A stretch of DNA of 64,000 nucleotides, taken from the NCBI RefSeq assembly GCF_005862235.1, contig NZ_VCEK01000002.1, forward strand, positions 582,534 to 646,533. Direction: 5' to 3'. The position numbers and the translations under genes are program-made. Positions 1 through 6,899 of this stretch are shown here, one piece after another. The notes under the pieces are model-generated. The model worked only from the letters and a program-made list of their open reading frames with translations, searched no databases and had not been told where the DNA came from. Every line of letters starts with the position of its first letter. Position 1 is the first letter of the stretch. This stretch comes from Saccharomonospora piscinae. Its GTDB lineage: Bacteria; Actinomycetota; Actinomycetes; Mycobacteriales; Pseudonocardiaceae.

Positions 1-618
1 GTCGTAACCCGGCTGGCCGTAGCCCTGGTCGTAACCGCCGGGCTGGCCGTAACCCTGGTCGTAACCCGGCTGGCCGTAGCCCTGGTCGTAACCGGGCTGT
101 CCCTGTCCGTAGCCGTACTGGCCCTGCTGGCCGTACGGGTCACCCTGGTCGTATTGGCCGTAGCCGCCGGGCTGGCTCATTGGTCGGTCTCCTGCGTCGC
201 TCATTCGTGCCGACCGCGCGGGGGGCCCGGTGTCGCTTGCCTTGACGTCCGGGTCGACGGTCGAGCGGGTTCTGAACTTTCCAGTATGCAGCGCCTCGTT
301 GCGCTCTAGCGAAACTACGACGTCACCATAGGTGTCCCAGCCGTGCTCAGCGAGGTGCTCGGAGACGGCTTCGGCGAGCATGCGGGTGACCCGCTGTTCC
401 TCCGCCGCCATGCGGTCGTAGTCCCCGGCGCCCAACGACACGACGTAGTGGTTGGGAGCGAGCTTGCGCCCGCCCGCGAGGTCCCTGACGTTGTCCTCAC
501 ACTCCCGCTCCAGTTCCAACGCCACTTCCTGAGTGACGACGTTGCCACCGAATATCCGGGCGAAGGCATCACCCACGAGGTTCTCGAGGCGCCGATCGAA
601 GCGCTGCACGCGTCCCAC
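1..618 (-). CDS. fhaA: FhaA-type DUF3662/FHA protein, N-terminal part (runs off left edge)
   Basis: The first ~120 residues (GTG start at 618, MGRVQRFDRRLENLVGDAFA...) match the DUF3662 domain that begins actinobacterial FhaA. A linker follows, and from about residue 147 a low-complexity Gly/Tyr/Gln/Asp tract repeats YDQGYGQPG-like units. The C-terminal FHA domain would lie beyond the window. The start is supported by AAGGAGGT at 627-634, 8 bases upstream. FhaA is a phosphothreonine-binding partner of the Ser/Thr kinases PknA/PknB and of MviN in cell-wall regulation, and usually heads the fhaA-fhaB-pstP-rodA-pbpA-pknA-pknB cluster. That cluster should continue to the left. ATG codons inside, such as at 180, are in frame but begin within the repeat tract, so they are not preferred. 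Confidence 0.9.
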   Translation of the reverse strand, partial: MGRVQRFDRRLENLVGDAFARIFGGNVVTQEVALELERECEDNVRDLAGGRKLAPNHYVVSLGAGDYDRMAAEEQRVTRMLAEAVSEHLAEHGWDTYGDVVVSLERNEALHTGKFRTRSTVDPDVKASDTGPPARSARMSDAGDRPMSQPGGYGQYDQGDPYGQQGQYGYGQGQPGYDQGYGQPGYDQGYGQPGGYDQGYGQPGYD

Positions 619-743
619 CGGTGACCACCTCCTTCCACGTGTGCCTTCGAGGCGATCGTATCGGGTTTTGCCGGTGTCACACCGGGCCCCGTGAAAGGCG
701 TCTCGACAGGCTTGCTACGCTGTCCTCACTGTCGCAGTTGCTC

Positions 744-829
744 GGGCGAGTGGCGGAATGGCAGACGCGCACGGTTCAGGTCCGTGTGTCCGGAAGGACG
801 TGAGGGTTCAACTCCCTCCTCGCCCACCA
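744..829 (+). tRNA. tRNA-Leu (anticodon CAG)
   Basis: Cloverleaf read by eye: acceptor GGGCGAG (744-750) pairs with CTCGCCC (819-825), then discriminator A and an encoded CCA (827-829). The anticodon arm CACGG-TTCAGGT-CCGTG gives CAG. A long class II variable arm (TGTCCGGAAGGACG) is followed by a T arm containing GGTTCAACTCC. A TACGCT hexamer at 716-721 is a plausible -10 box. The gene stands between fhaA and the next gene and is followed by an intrinsic terminator. Confidence 0.95.
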
Positions 830-836
830 CAGCGAG

Positions 837-871
837 AACGCCGTCGGGGAAGTCTCCCTGGCGGCGTTTTT
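837..871 (+). terminator. Intrinsic terminator of tRNA-Leu
   Basis: AACGCCG (837-843) and CGGCGTT (862-868) form a 7-bp stem followed directly by a T-run (TTTTT at 867-871). It lies 8 bases after the tRNA CCA end and before the promoter of the downstream gene. Confidence 0.8.
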
Positions 872-899
872 CGTTGTCGGCCTGGTTACGGTGTCCCGC

Positions 900-1952
900 A
901 TGAGCGAACAGTGGTCGGCGCGTACCAGGGCGATCGTGGCCGGACGGCCCTCGGGGCAGGGGCAGCCGATGAACACCCCCATCGTCCCCGCCAGCATGCT
1001 CGGGCTGGACTACGCCCGGCAGGACGGAACCCCGACCTGGGCCGCGTTCGAGGCGGCGATCGGCGAGCTGGAGGGCGGCAGGGCGACGGCGTTCGCCTCC
1101 GGTGTGGCCACCGTCTCCGCCGTCCTGGACGGTCTCCGCGCGGGTGCGACGGTGGCCGTGCCGAGCGACAGCTACGCCGGGACCCGCAGCCACCTCGCCC
1201 ACGAGCAGCGGGCGGGCCGCATCACCGTCGTGCCGGTGGAGCCGGGGGACACCGCCGCGTGGCTCGCCGCCGCGGGCGAGGCCGACCTGCTGTGGCTGGA
1301 GTCACCCACGAATCCGAGCCTGCACGTCATCGACATCCCGCGCATCACGGCGGAGTTGGCCGGCCGGGAGCACGCACCGCTGGTCGTGGTGGACAACACG
1401 TTCGCCACGCCACTCGGGCAGCAGCCGCTGGCGCTCGGCGCGGATGTCGTGGTGCACAGCGTGACCAAGTTCATCGGCGGGCACAGTGACCTCCTGCTCG
1501 GTGTGGCGATCGCCACGGACGACAAGCTGGCGAATGCGCTGCGGGACGCGCGTACCCGGATCGGTGCGACTCCAGGTGCCCTGGAGACGTTTCTCGCACT
1601 GCGGGGGTTGCGTACGTTGCCGGTGCGATTCGCGGAGGCCTCCCGCTCGGCCGCGCTGCTCGCCGAGCGGTTGTCCGGTCATCCCGCCGTGAGCGCGGTC
1701 CGGTACCCGGGGTCGGGTGCGATGATCGCGTTCGAGCTGCCGGACGCGGGCCGCGCCGACGCGGTGTGCCGCACGCTGGAACTCGTGCAGCACGCCACCA
1801 GCCTCGGCGGCGTGGAGAGCACGGTGGAACGGCGCGCGTCGCTGGCCGGCGACGAGCACGTCGCACCCGGCCTGATCCGGTTCAGTGTCGGGCTCGAGGA
1901 CCCCGAGGATTTGTGGGCCGATTTAAACCGTGCGTTGTGTTCACTGAACTGA
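900..1952 (+). CDS. Transsulfuration PLP enzyme (cystathionine gamma-synthase/lyase family)
   Basis: A 350-residue Cys/Met-metabolism PLP enzyme (fold type I). FASGVATVSAVLD (66-78) is the phosphate-binding region, VVDNTFATP (163-171) carries the cofactor Asp165, and SVTKFIGGHSD (187-197) carries Schiff-base Lys190. Members act on homoserine esters or cystathionine in methionine/cysteine exchange, and the exact reaction cannot be read here. It is shorter than the usual 380-400 residues: about 30-40 residues are missing between the HPAVSAVRYPG segment and the SGAMIAFEL strand. The ATG at 900 is chosen because a TACGGT -10 hexamer (887-892) lies seven bases before it, as in many leaderless genes of this window. 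GTG 891 overlaps that hexamer and is less likely. Confidence 0.87.
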   Translation: MSEQWSARTRAIVAGRPSGQGQPMNTPIVPASMLGLDYARQDGTPTWAAFEAAIGELEGGRATAFASGVATVSAVLDGLRAGATVAVPSDSYAGTRSHLAHEQRAGRITVVPVEPGDTAAWLAAAGEADLLWLESPTNPSLHVIDIPRITAELAGREHAPLVVVDNTFATPLGQQPLALGADVVVHSVTKFIGGHSDLLLGVAIATDDKLANALRDARTRIGATPGALETFLALRGLRTLPVRFAEASRSAALLAERLSGHPAVSAVRYPGSGAMIAFELPDAGRADAVCRTLELVQHATSLGGVESTVERRASLAGDEHVAPGLIRFSVGLEDPEDLWADLNRALCSLN

Positions 1953-2085
1953 CGAACAGTGGCTTCGCTTGTTCGGACGGTGGTTTCACGGGAAATTGAC
2001 ACCCTGTGTATGCTCCGCATCGCTGGGTGTCTGATCTTCACCTGACTGGGTTTTCCCCTTCCACCGTTGTGCTCTTAGGAGACTC

Positions 2086-3279
2086 ATGAACAGCAGAAGA
2101 ACGTTCGCCAGACTCGGTGCGTTCGCCGGAGCCACCGCGCTCGCCCTCTCCATCGGTTCCGTTCCCGCCGCCGCCGACGAGGGCAAGGCCGACTTTACCG
2201 ACGGCGCCACCACGGGCTACCGGGTCAATGTGGACGGTGGCTTCCAGAACACCACACTGTTCGCGCTCGACCACAACGGCAGCTCGCTGGGCGCGTACTG
2301 CGTGGAGATCAGTGTCCGCGTCGACAAGAACCGGTCGCTGTTCGAGACGCCGTGGGACGAGTTCCCGAACCCGGACTCGCCGTTCCACGCCAACCGCGAC
2401 CACATCAACTGGGTGCTGCACCACGGCTTCCCCGTCCAGGACCTGGGTGCGCTGGAGCAGACGCTGACCGAGCAGGGCGCGGAACTCCACGACGGATTGA
2501 ACAAGCGCGAGGCCGTCGCCGCCACGCAGGCGGCCGTCTGGCACTACAGCGACGGCAAGGACATCGACCGCGAGGACCCGGTCCGATCGGACGACCCGGG
2601 CGCCGACGCCGACGTGCTGGCGCTCTACGACTACCTGACCGGTGAGTCCAATGTGGGCGTCTCCGAGCCGAACGCCTCGCTGGAGATCGGCCCCGAGCAC
2701 GCCACCGGCGAGGCGGGTGAGCGCATCGGCCCGTTCACGGTGACCACCGGTGGCCAGATCGACGAGCTGGCCACGAACGTTCCCGAGGGCGTCACCGTCA
2801 CCGACGCCGAGGGCAACGAGCTGACCGCCGGCGACATCACCGACGGCACCGAGCTCTACCTCGACGTGCCCGCCGAGCTGGCCGAGGGCTCGGGCGAGTT
2901 CGCGCTGTCCGCGACCGCCCAGCTGCCCACCGGCAGGCTGTTCGTGAGCGAGGGCTACGACCGCAAGCCCGCGCAGTCGCTCATCCTCGCGTCCTCTGAG
3001 GACACCAAGCTTTCCGCGATGGCCGGTGCCGAGTGGACCGCGGCGCCCGCGCCGACGACGCCGGAGGAGCCGACCGAGACGACGCCCACCGCGCCCGGCA
3101 CCACCGAGTCGCAGCCCGCGCCGGTGGAGACCTCGCAGCCCAGCGTGACGCCCCAGGCGAACTCCGACGACCTGGCTCAGACCGGGTTCTCGGCGCTGAC
3201 GCCGCTGCTGATCGGTGTCGGCCTGGTCGGCGCCGGTGCTGGTGCGATCTTCCTGCAGCGTCGCCGCAAGAGCGCCTGA
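2086..3279 (+). CDS. Cell-wall-anchored thioester-domain (TQXA) surface protein
   Basis: A 397-residue secreted protein. A signal peptide with twin arginines (SRRTFARLG) ends near residue 30. A thioester domain follows, with Cys72 in GAYCVEI and Gln148 in the ATQAAVWHY motif, the pair that forms the internal Cys-Gln thioester in Gram-positive adhesins. A beta-rich middle domain comes next, then a Pro/Thr/Glu stalk (~315-360). The C-terminus has the sorting signal LAQTG (363-367), a hydrophobic segment and RRRKSA, so a sortase (class E-like LAxTG preference) would anchor it to peptidoglycan. The start has an AGGAG site just upstream (TTAGGAGACTC). It is followed by a strong terminator and appears monocistronic. 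Family knowledge suggests covalent attachment to host or surface amines; its target here is unknown. Confidence 0.9.
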   Translation: MNSRRTFARLGAFAGATALALSIGSVPAAADEGKADFTDGATTGYRVNVDGGFQNTTLFALDHNGSSLGAYCVEISVRVDKNRSLFETPWDEFPNPDSPFHANRDHINWVLHHGFPVQDLGALEQTLTEQGAELHDGLNKREAVAATQAAVWHYSDGKDIDREDPVRSDDPGADADVLALYDYLTGESNVGVSEPNASLEIGPEHATGEAGERIGPFTVTTGGQIDELATNVPEGVTVTDAEGNELTAGDITDGTELYLDVPAELAEGSGEFALSATAQLPTGRLFVSEGYDRKPAQSLILASSEDTKLSAMAGAEWTAAPAPTTPEEPTETTPTAPGTTESQPAPVETSQPSVTPQANSDDLAQTGFSALTPLLIGVGLVGAGAGAIFLQRRRKSA

Positions 3280-3305
3280 CGCCCGAAGCAGCTCTTCACG
3301 GCTGA

Positions 3306-3348
3306 AACGGCCACCTCTCACCCCGGGTGTGGAGGTGGCCGTTTTTTT
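3306..3348 (+). terminator. Strong intrinsic terminator
   Basis: AACGGCCACCTC (3306-3317) and GAGGTGGCCGTT (3332-3343) form a perfect 12-bp stem with a 14-nt loop, followed by a run of seven T. It lies 27 bases after the surface-protein stop codon. Confidence 0.93.
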
Positions 3349-3447
3349 GGTTGCACCGATCGTCGGCACGCCATTCCTCCAAAAGCACTATCCCGCCGTT
3401 GTGGTGTTGTTATCGTCAGCGGCCGGACATGGTTTTGTGGGGGTGCC

Positions 3448-3705
3448 GTGGAAATCCGCATTTTGGGCCCGTTGCAGGTGGTCGACGGTGAACGGGACAT
3501 CGCTGTCCCGGCCGGCAGAATCCGGGCGTTACTGGCGGTGCTGGCCTGCCGGGCAAACCGCGTGGTATCGGTGCCGGAACTGGTCTCACAGCTCTGGGAC
3601 GAGCCCGGAGCGGGCGCGCACAGCACCGGGCGCTCGTACGTGCGCAGGCTGCGCACTGCGTGCCCGGTGCCGCGAAGGCCACCCTCGCTGCGTCTGGCGC
3701 CGTGA
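3448..3705 (+). pseudogene. Truncated SARP/AfsR-type regulator (N-terminal DNA-binding part only)
   Basis: Residues 1-70 (MEIRILGPLQVVDGERDIAV..., RALLAVLACRANRVVSVPELVSQLW, then SYVRRLRTA) are the start of the OmpR-like winged helix found at the N-terminus of SARP-family activators. The homology stops before the wing is complete and the whole BTAD transcriptional-activation domain (about 150 residues) is missing. The last ~15 residues (CPVPRRPPSLRLAP) come from a 30-bp repeat starting at 3672. An intact SARP is 250 residues or more, so this is a decayed or repeat-interrupted copy. GTG 3448 is the only sensible start. A short DNA-binding remnant acting as an interfering regulator is possible but unsupported. 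Confidence 0.7.
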
Positions 3706-3755
3706 AGGCCACCCTCGCTGCGTCTCATGCAGTGAAGGTGGCCTTCACGGCACCA
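3672..3755 (+). repeat. Three 30-bp tandem units with GTGAAGGCCACC core
   Basis: Units begin at 3672, 3702 and 3732. The first two share GAAGGCCACCCTCGCTGCGT; the third is the palindromic variant GTGAAGGTGGCCTTCACGG. They lie at the truncation point of the SARP remnant. A related single copy (GTGAAGGTGCCTTCGCCGCA) is at 44017. Confidence 0.7.
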
Positions 3756-3865
3756 CACCCACCCGTCCGGGCCTGGCATACGATGGCCGCGACCGAGTCC
3801 CGCCACCCCGCCGCGAGGAGCGCCCGATGGCCGCGAGCGTGTTCGATCCCGGAGCCGGGTAGGCC

Positions 3866-4405
3866 ATGGCCACGGACTTCCTGCGCGACGGACTGTTCCT
3901 CGTCGCCTGGTTCGGGTTGATGACGTGCGTCTGGCTCGGCTGGGCGCAAGAGGCGCCGCCGAAGCGCGCGGTGGGCTGGCTCGGGCTCGGCAGCGTTCTC
4001 GGGACCGCTGCCGCGGCGGCCGGTGGATACGCCGTCTGGGCGCACTGGGACGGCGCGTCCGCACTCGAAGGCCGGTTCGCGTGGTTCGGTGTGCTCGTCG
4101 GCGCCGAGGTGGTGGCGGCGGCGGTGGCCTGCCTGGTGTTGTGGCGCCAGGGAAGGGCGCGCTGGTTCTCCTTCGCGGTGGCGCTCGTGGTGGCGGCACA
4201 CTTCGTTCCGCTGGCCGTGTTGCTGCAGGACTGGGCGTTGGCGATCCTCGGTGTGCTCCAGTTCGCGCTCGTGGTGGCTGCGGCGCGGTTCGCACGGCGG
4301 TGGTCGCTGACACCGAGCTTCCCGATCGGCGTGGCGATGGGCTCGACGCTGCTGCTGGCCTCGGGACTGGCCGCGCTGTGGTGGCTACCGGCCGGTCTCG
4401 CCTGA
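3866..4405 (+). CDS. Hypothetical integral membrane protein
   Basis: 179 residues with no domain I recognise. Five or six hydrophobic segments are visible: about 8-26, 36-56, 70-92, 102-118, 121-140 and 150-172. Charged loops such as AQEAPPKRA and RRWS lie between them, so it is a polytopic inner-membrane protein. ATG 3866 has GGAGCCGGG seven bases upstream. It stands alone behind the SARP remnant and the repeat. Its 3' end overlaps the convergent CitE-type gene by 21 bases. No role can be proposed from context. Confidence 0.75.
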   Translation: MATDFLRDGLFLVAWFGLMTCVWLGWAQEAPPKRAVGWLGLGSVLGTAAAAAGGYAVWAHWDGASALEGRFAWFGVLVGAEVVAAAVACLVLWRQGRARWFSFAVALVVAAHFVPLAVLLQDWALAILGVLQFALVVAAARFARRWSLTPSFPIGVAMGSTLLLASGLAALWWLPAGLA

Positions 4406-5263
4406 CTCGCGAGCGGTCACGGCCTCGTGCAGGGCGAGGACCCGCCGCGCCTGTTCCACGTGCAGGTTCTCCACCATGCGGCCGTCCACTGTGACCACGC
4501 CCCTGCCGTCCGCCACGGCCCGTTCCAGGGCCTCGATGACGCGGCGGGCGTGCTCCACGTCGGCTTCGGACGGTGCGAAGACGCGGTTGCAGACGTCGAG
4601 TTGGTTCGGGTGGACGAGTGTCTTGCCATCGAACCCGAACTGCCGGGCCTGGACGCACTCGGCCTCGAAACCCTCAGCGTCGCGTACGTCGTTGTAGACA
4701 CCGTCCACGATGGACTTTCCCGCCGCGCGGGCGGCCAGCAGGCAGAGTGACAGGCTCGGCAGCAGCGGTGCCCGGCCGGGCACGAACTCGGCGCGCAGTT
4801 CCTTGGCGAGGTCGTTGGTGCCCAGCACGAGCACGGTGAGCCGCTCGGACGCCGTCGCGATCTCCTCGGCTCGCAGCACCGCCGCCGGGGTCTCCACCAT
4901 CGCCCACACCGCGGTGCGGGCGGGAGCACCGGCGTCGGTGAGTGCCCGGTCGACGGCGTGGACGTCGGCGGCCGAGCCCACCTTGGGCACCACGACGGCG
5001 TCCGGCCCCACCGGGGCCACCGCGCGCACGTCGGCGTCGTGCCAGGCCGACCCGAGTCCGTTGATCCGTACGGCCGTCTCTCGCTCGCCGTAGGCGCCCG
5101 AGGCGACGGCCTCGCACACCCGGTCGCGGGCGGTCGCCTTGGCATCGGGCGCCACGGCGTCCTCCAGGTCGAGCACCAGGGCGTCGGCGGGCAGGGTCCG
5201 CGCCTTCTCCAGCGCGCGCTCGTTCGCGCCGGGCAGGTAGAGCACGGAGCGGCGCGGTCGCAT
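4385..5263 (-). CDS. HpcH/HpaI aldolase / CitE-type CoA-ester lyase
   Basis: 292 residues of the HpcH/HpaI-CitE TIM-barrel family. RSVLYLPGANERALEKA (5-21) is the start typical of CitE/Mcl proteins, LVLDLEDAV (29-37) contains metal and substrate acidic residues, VRINGLGS has the conserved Arg, and AMVETPAAVL carries the metal-binding Glu. Relatives cleave malyl-, methylmalyl- or citramalyl-CoA. There is no citrate-lyase alpha or gamma gene nearby, so a stand-alone malyl/citramalyl-CoA lyase is more likely than citrate lyase; the substrate is inferred only. ATG 5263 is preceded by GAGGAGG. Upstream in-frame codons exist but are high-GC read-through. Confidence 0.85.
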   Translation of the reverse strand: MRPRRSVLYLPGANERALEKARTLPADALVLDLEDAVAPDAKATARDRVCEAVASGAYGERETAVRINGLGSAWHDADVRAVAPVGPDAVVVPKVGSAADVHAVDRALTDAGAPARTAVWAMVETPAAVLRAEEIATASERLTVLVLGTNDLAKELRAEFVPGRAPLLPSLSLCLLAARAAGKSIVDGVYNDVRDAEGFEAECVQARQFGFDGKTLVHPNQLDVCNRVFAPSEADVEHARRVIEALERAVADGRGVVTVDGRMVENLHVEQARRVLALHEAVTARESGETGR

Positions 5264-5566
5264 GGTGGCCTCCTCGTCACGGCGCCCACGGTGGGCGGCT
5301 CGCCGCCACCGTAGTGCGGGCGGCGGCTCCGGCGCTGCGGTGCCGGTCACCGGTACCGGGGGCCGCTCGCCCGGGGCATCACCCATACGGCCGCACCGCC
5401 CGACCGAAGTCACTCAGCCGCCCACCGACCGATCACCGACCGTGGGACGCCGCCGATCGCAACCGCGCCCGTGGAGCGCAGACGACGCCCGTTTGCGCTG
5501 GTACTCAGGTCACGTGCCGTTTTCGGCGCGGTGATCCGGCAGGCGAACTTCAGGGAGGCGGACTTC
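5264..5566. other. 303-bp intergenic stretch, no gene seen
   Basis: Between the divergent CitE-type gene and the gene starting at 5567. It holds the Shine-Dalgarno sites of both and GC-rich sequence with short CCGACCG-like repetitions (5400-5445). I see no credible ORF, hairpin terminator or RNA gene. An in-frame extension of the right-hand gene to GTG 5471 is possible. Confidence 0.5.
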
Positions 5567-6226
5567 GTGGCGGTACCACCTGGGCAAACCGCGACAACGA
5601 GTGAGTCGAACGGCGTCCGGTCGATTCCCGGCCGAGTCAGCCCCACCATCGAGCTCCCGTCCGATCCCGCGGAGCTGGCCTCCCGGGCGGCGCCGCTGCT
5701 CGGCTGGCAGGGAACGGTGCTGCCGCAGCTGACGCTGTTCGGCCGGCGCGTGTTCGTGGTGGCGCGGCTCCGGCCCGACGCCCACGCGGAGCGCATCGCC
5801 ACGGGGCTGCGGCCGGTCACCGACAGGGCCACGGTGGCGACCTGGACGTGGCCGGAGCTGGCGCGGGTCGCGCCTCCGCCCGCGGTCCACATCGCCGGGG
5901 TGCTCGCCGTGGCCCGGCACTGGCGCACGGGCATGGCGGCGGCGGTGCCGTTCGCCCGCTACGGCGAGGCCGCGATGGTGCTGCCGACGTCGATCACCAT
6001 GAGCCACGACTACGTGGACCACTGCCTGCCCCGGGCCAGGATGTACGGCATCGGCACGGTCGCCGCCGACGAGAACGCCACGGTGGACCTCGACGTGACG
6101 TGCGGCGAGGACCGCATCATGCTCGGGGACGACGAGGTGTGGCGCTGGGTTCACGAGGTCGCCTACGAGCGGTTGCTGGCCTGCGAGGCGGCGGGCTCCA
6201 CTGCCTGTGAACGGCGGGACGGCTAG
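5567..6226 (+). CDS. Conserved hypothetical protein
   Basis: About 219 residues from GTG 5567, preceded by AGGGAGG; GTG 5471 would add 32 less protein-like residues. It is a soluble alpha/beta-looking protein without transmembrane segments. Notable conserved-looking stretches are LLGWQGTVLPQLTLFGRRVFVVARL, MVLPTSITMSHDYVDHCLPRAR and GTVAADENATVDLDV. I do not recognise the family. Its stop lies 8 bases upstream of the TAGCCT -10 hexamer of the next gene. Confidence 0.7.
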   Translation: MAVPPGQTATTSESNGVRSIPGRVSPTIELPSDPAELASRAAPLLGWQGTVLPQLTLFGRRVFVVARLRPDAHAERIATGLRPVTDRATVATWTWPELARVAPPPAVHIAGVLAVARHWRTGMAAAVPFARYGEAAMVLPTSITMSHDYVDHCLPRARMYGIGTVAADENATVDLDVTCGEDRIMLGDDEVWRWVHEVAYERLLACEAAGSTACERRDG

Positions 6227-6236
6227 CCTCGACGGT

Positions 6237-6899
6237 ATGCGAGTCGTCATCGCCGGAGGACACGGCAAGATCGCGCTGCGCCTGGAGTCGTTGCTCGCCG
6301 CCGCGGGTGACACCGCCGTGGGGATCATCCGCACGGCCGAGCAGGCGGGGGATCTGCGCGAACGCAGTGCCGAGCCCGCGGTCCTGGATCTGGAGACCGC
6401 CACCCTGGACGAGGCCGTCGGCGTGCTCTCGGGGGCCGACGCCGCCGTGTTCGCGGCGGGTGCGGGCCCGGGTAGCGGGCTCGCCCGCAAGGACACCGTG
6501 GACCGGGCGGCTGCCGTGCTGTTCGCCGAGGCCGCCGAAGCGGCCGGGGTGCGGCGGTTCGTCCAGGTGAGTTCGATGGGCGCGGGCGCGCCGGTCGACG
6601 CGGAGGTCGAGGCCAGGGTCGGTGAGGTGTTCGCCGCCTACCTGCGGGCCAAGGCGGCGGCGGAGGACGATCTGCGCTCGCGCGACCTCGACTGGACCAT
6701 CCTGCGACCCGGCAGGCTCACCGACGACCCCGGAACGGGCCTGGTCCACCTGGCCGACGAGGTGCCGAGGGGCGACATACCGCGCGACGACGTGGCGGAG
6801 GTGCTGCGACTGCTGGTCGCCGACAGCACCACCTACGGCCGCGCGCTGGAGCTGACCGGGGGCAACACTCCGGTGGCGGAGGCGCTCGAACGACTCTAG
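6237..6899 (+). CDS. NAD(P)-binding atypical SDR (NmrA-like)
   Basis: A 220-residue Rossmann protein. The N-terminal strand is followed by AGGHGKIA (6-13), the glycine-rich dinucleotide motif of atypical SDRs. VQVSSMGAG is the Ser-containing strand, YLRAK is the YxxxK catalytic pair, and LDWTILRPGRLTDDPGTG is the typical SDRa5/NmrA downstream motif. It could be a quinone or flavin-type reductase or a redox sensor. ATG 6237 is supported by TAGCCT at 6224-6229 with a seven-base gap (leaderless signal); GTG 6207 overlaps the previous stop but has no good ribosome site. The 3' end overlaps the convergent oxidase gene by 4 bases. Confidence 0.82.
   Translation: MRVVIAGGHGKIALRLESLLAAAGDTAVGIIRTAEQAGDLRERSAEPAVLDLETATLDEAVGVLSGADAAVFAAGAGPGSGLARKDTVDRAAAVLFAEAAEAAGVRRFVQVSSMGAGAPVDAEVEARVGEVFAAYLRAKAAAEDDLRSRDLDWTILRPGRLTDDPGTGLVHLADEVPRGDIPRDDVAEVLRLLVADSTTYGRALELTGGNTPVAEALERL

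Noticed and set aside
2038-3369. 443-codon open frame on the minus strand opposite the thioester surface protein
   Set aside because: Arg/Gly/Val-rich low-complexity translation typical of antisense frames in 70% GC DNA; the plus-strand frame has a signal peptide, thioester motifs and sorting signal.
3672-3755. CRISPR array
   Set aside because: Three units with 30-bp period have no spacers between them and no cas genes are present; it is a tandem repeat. No other CRISPR-like array was seen in the window.
3826-3861. 11-codon ORF MAASVFDPGAG before the membrane protein
   Set aside because: Too short, with no conservation evidence; probably the leader of the gene at 3866.
6221-6230. GGCTAGCC palindrome as an iron box
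   Set aside because: It lacks the flanking AGG/CCT match and is explained by the TAGCCT -10 box of the gene at 6237.
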